A DNA stretch of 15,186 nucleotides, from the NCBI GenBank assembly GCA_035464675.1, contig DATHSA010000077.1, positions 1 to 15,186 of the forward strand, in the 5' to 3' direction. The position numbers and the translations under genes were made by a program. Positions 14,014 through 15,186 of the stretch are shown here, piece after piece (positions within the stretch are counted from its first letter, which is position 1; each line of letters begins with the position of its first letter). A model generated the notes under the pieces. It saw only the letters and a list, made by a program, of their open reading frames with translations, made no database searches and had not been told where the DNA came from. Source of the stretch: JAUYIV01 sp035464675. Lineage in GTDB: Bacteria > Actinomycetota > Acidimicrobiia > Spongiisociales > UBA11373.

Positions 14014-14038
14014 GAAGTGGGTACGGGAGACCCACTTC
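14014..14038 (-). promoter_or_regulatory. Leader hairpin upstream of rimP, possible attenuator
   Basis: In the rimP-sense RNA, GAAGTGGGT pairs perfectly over 9 bp with ACCCACTTC around a 7-nt loop, followed by TATTTGTGTG and then the GAGGAG ribosome-binding site. A strong stem followed by a U-rich stretch in the untranslated leader resembles a leaky terminator or attenuator, plausible for autoregulation of the nusA operon. Function is inferred from shape only. Confidence 0.5.
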
Positions 14039-14063
14039 AGAGCGTCCTCTCGGTTGGCGCGTG

Positions 14064-14069
14064 AGTATA
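14064..14069 (-). promoter_or_regulatory. -10 element for the rimP-nusA-infB operon
   Basis: TATACT on the minus strand is a near-consensus -10 (5 of 6 to TATAAT), 72 bp upstream of the rimP ATG and after the proS stop. The -35 is weak; GTTTTC with a 17-bp spacing is the best candidate and lies in the 14073-14096 hairpin. The predicted leader of about 65 nt would contain the 14014-14038 hairpin. Confidence 0.6.
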
Positions 14070-14072
14070 CCA

Positions 14073-14096
14073 GGCGGTTTTCCGCAGAAAACGGCC
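14073..14096. terminator. Hairpin after proS, overlapping the rimP promoter
   Basis: GGCGGTTTTC (14073-14082) pairs with GAAAACGGCC (14087-14096) at 9 of 10 positions around a 4-nt loop, 31 bp beyond the proS stop codon. No U-tract follows. It may end the proS transcript, act as an operator at the -35 region of the next promoter, or both. Confidence 0.4.
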
Positions 14097-14126
14097 CTTA
14101 TTTGAAGGCGATTTCTCGGCGTTCGG

Positions 14127-15186
14127 TCACCGGCGTTCGGCGACCACCGCCCCGGACACCCTGGCGACCGCCTCACTGACGGGTACCGACTCGGTCGTGC
14201 CTTCGGCGCGCTTGGTGAGTTCCACCTTGCCGTCGGCGAGTCCCTTGGGGCCGACCGTCACACGATACGGGATCCCGATCAATTCCGCATCGGCGAATTT
14301 GACCCCGGCGCGCTCCTCGCGGTCGTCGATGATCACCTCCACCCCGGCATCGATCAGCCCCTGATAGATGGACTCGGCTGTTTCGACCGTCGCCGGGTCG
14401 TCGACGCTGACCGCAGTGACGACCGCCTCGTACGGTGCCACAGAGACCGGCCAGATGATCCCCTTGTCGTCGTGCGACGACTCGACGATGGCCGCGACAT
14501 TGCGGCCCACGCCGATCCCGTAGGAGCCCATCCAGATCTCACGCTCCTCGCCGTTCTCGTCCACGACGGTTGCGCCGAGCGCCTCGGCGTACTTCGTGCC
14601 CAGCTTGAAGATGTGGCCCACCTCGATGGCGCGCTTCACATCGACCGGTGACCCGCATTCGATGCACGGATCCCCGAGCCTGGTGAGACGGACCCCGAGC
14701 CACTGATCGACCGTGATGTCCCTCTCCACGTCGACGCCGCGCAGGTGCCGGTCGTCGCGGTTCGCTCCCGTCACCATGTTCGAGCGGCCCCGCAACGCCG
14801 GATCGGCGATCACCCGCGGCCCTCGCACGCCGACCGCGCCGAGGCTCCCGGCGTGGGCGCCGAGCGCCTCCACCATCTCTTCGTCGTGGGCCGGCCGGAT
14901 GTCGAAGGTGCCCAGGCCGTCGATCAATTTCTGCTCCATGAGGTCGTGGTCACCGGGGAGAAGGATGAGCGTCAACTCGCCCTCGATCACATAGGCGAGG
15001 GTCTTGATCTGCCGTTCGGCGGCAGCGAAGTCGAATGCCTCGGCCAGAGCAGCGATGGTGCGGATGCCCGGCGTGTCGAACTCCTCGGGCTCGCCGTTCC
15101 ATGGCTCGTCCTCGACAGGAGGAGCGCCCGAGGTGGCCCGTTCGGTGTTGGCGGCGTACCCGCAGTTGGGGCACACCACGATGTCG
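14127..15186 (-). CDS. proS: Prolyl-tRNA synthetase, partial (5' end outside window)
   Basis: The C-terminal 352 residues of a bacterial-type ProRS, which charges tRNA-Pro with proline; a full protein is usually 560-590 aa. The visible part starts in frame at the window edge with a Cys-containing segment, VVCPNCGYAANTE. The editing (INS) domain follows (about 35-165 from the edge), with LAYVIEGELTLILLPGDHDLMEQKL and VGVRGPRVIADPALRG. Motif 3 of the class II core is GSYGIGVGRNVAAIVE, after the GHIFKLGTKYAEAL segment. The anticodon-binding domain (about 245-350) contains DREERAGVKFADAELIGIPYRVTVG. The true start lies beyond 15186; the GTG near 15179 is internal. It is followed by a 135-bp gap and rimP. 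Confidence 0.96.
   Translation of the reverse strand, partial: DIVVCPNCGYAANTERATSGAPPVEDEPWNGEPEEFDTPGIRTIAALAEAFDFAAAERQIKTLAYVIEGELTLILLPGDHDLMEQKLIDGLGTFDIRPAHDEEMVEALGAHAGSLGAVGVRGPRVIADPALRGRSNMVTGANRDDRHLRGVDVERDITVDQWLGVRLTRLGDPCIECGSPVDVKRAIEVGHIFKLGTKYAEALGATVVDENGEEREIWMGSYGIGVGRNVAAIVESSHDDKGIIWPVSVAPYEAVVTAVSVDDPATVETAESIYQGLIDAGVEVIIDDREERAGVKFADAELIGIPYRVTVGPKGLADGKVELTKRAEGTTESVPVSEAVARVSGAVVAERR

Noticed and set aside
14117..14140. Direct repeat CGGCGTTCGG at the proS stop
   Set aside because: Two 10-bp copies 4 bp apart, partly inside the coding end. They are too short and isolated to interpret.

Overview
The window looks like chromosomal DNA from a high-GC Actinomycetota bacterium. 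The evidence is the very high third-position GC, frequent GTG starts, GTGA/ATGA stop-start overlaps, the core gene order, and a LexA box of the mycobacterial/Gram-positive type. The short IF2 (700 aa) and the lack of a ylxR between nusA and infB fit a deep-branching lineage (for example Acidimicrobiia-like) better than Streptomyces or Mycobacterium. That placement is inference. Every confidently called gene is on the minus strand, so transcription runs from right to left.

From right to left the layout is as follows. proS (prolyl-tRNA synthetase) is cut by the right edge. A 135-bp gap follows, with a good -10 (TATACT) and a leader hairpin. Then comes the translation/RNA operon: rimP, nusA, infB, a 223-bp repeat-containing gap, ylxP (DUF503), rbfA, a DHH/DHHA1 nanoRNase or pAp phosphatase, truB and ribF. 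After ribF lies an unrecognised membrane-anchored or secreted alpha/beta-hydrolase-like protein. Next are rpsO and pnp, separated by a 150-bp spacer holding a terminator-like hairpin and a long imperfect RNA hairpin directly before pnp. A 277-bp region after pnp carries a hairpin and an SOS promoter. Last is an imuA-imuB pair, the SOS-mutagenesis accessory factors. The dnaE2 partner is not visible and may lie beyond the left edge or elsewhere.

The genes fall into two functional groups. The first is housekeeping translation, ribosome maturation and RNA turnover (proS, rimP, nusA, infB, rbfA, truB, rpsO, pnp, nanoRNase, with ribF). The second is damage-inducible translesion synthesis (imuA-imuB), with a near-perfect LexA box sitting exactly in the 17-bp spacer of its promoter.

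I do not see a wholly new multi-gene system. The most interesting items are structural. (1) A long hairpin in the rpsO-pnp leader is better paired in the pnp-sense RNA than in the opposite strand, resembling the enterobacterial PNPase autoregulation site. (2) A dispersed heptamer-repeat element (TTGGCAA tandem copies plus a conserved roughly 20-bp flank) lies against imuB at its 3' end and against ylxP at its 5' end. (3) The hydrolase-like gene of unknown role is placed inside a conserved translation cluster. (4) There is a possible small divergent ORF at the SOS box.
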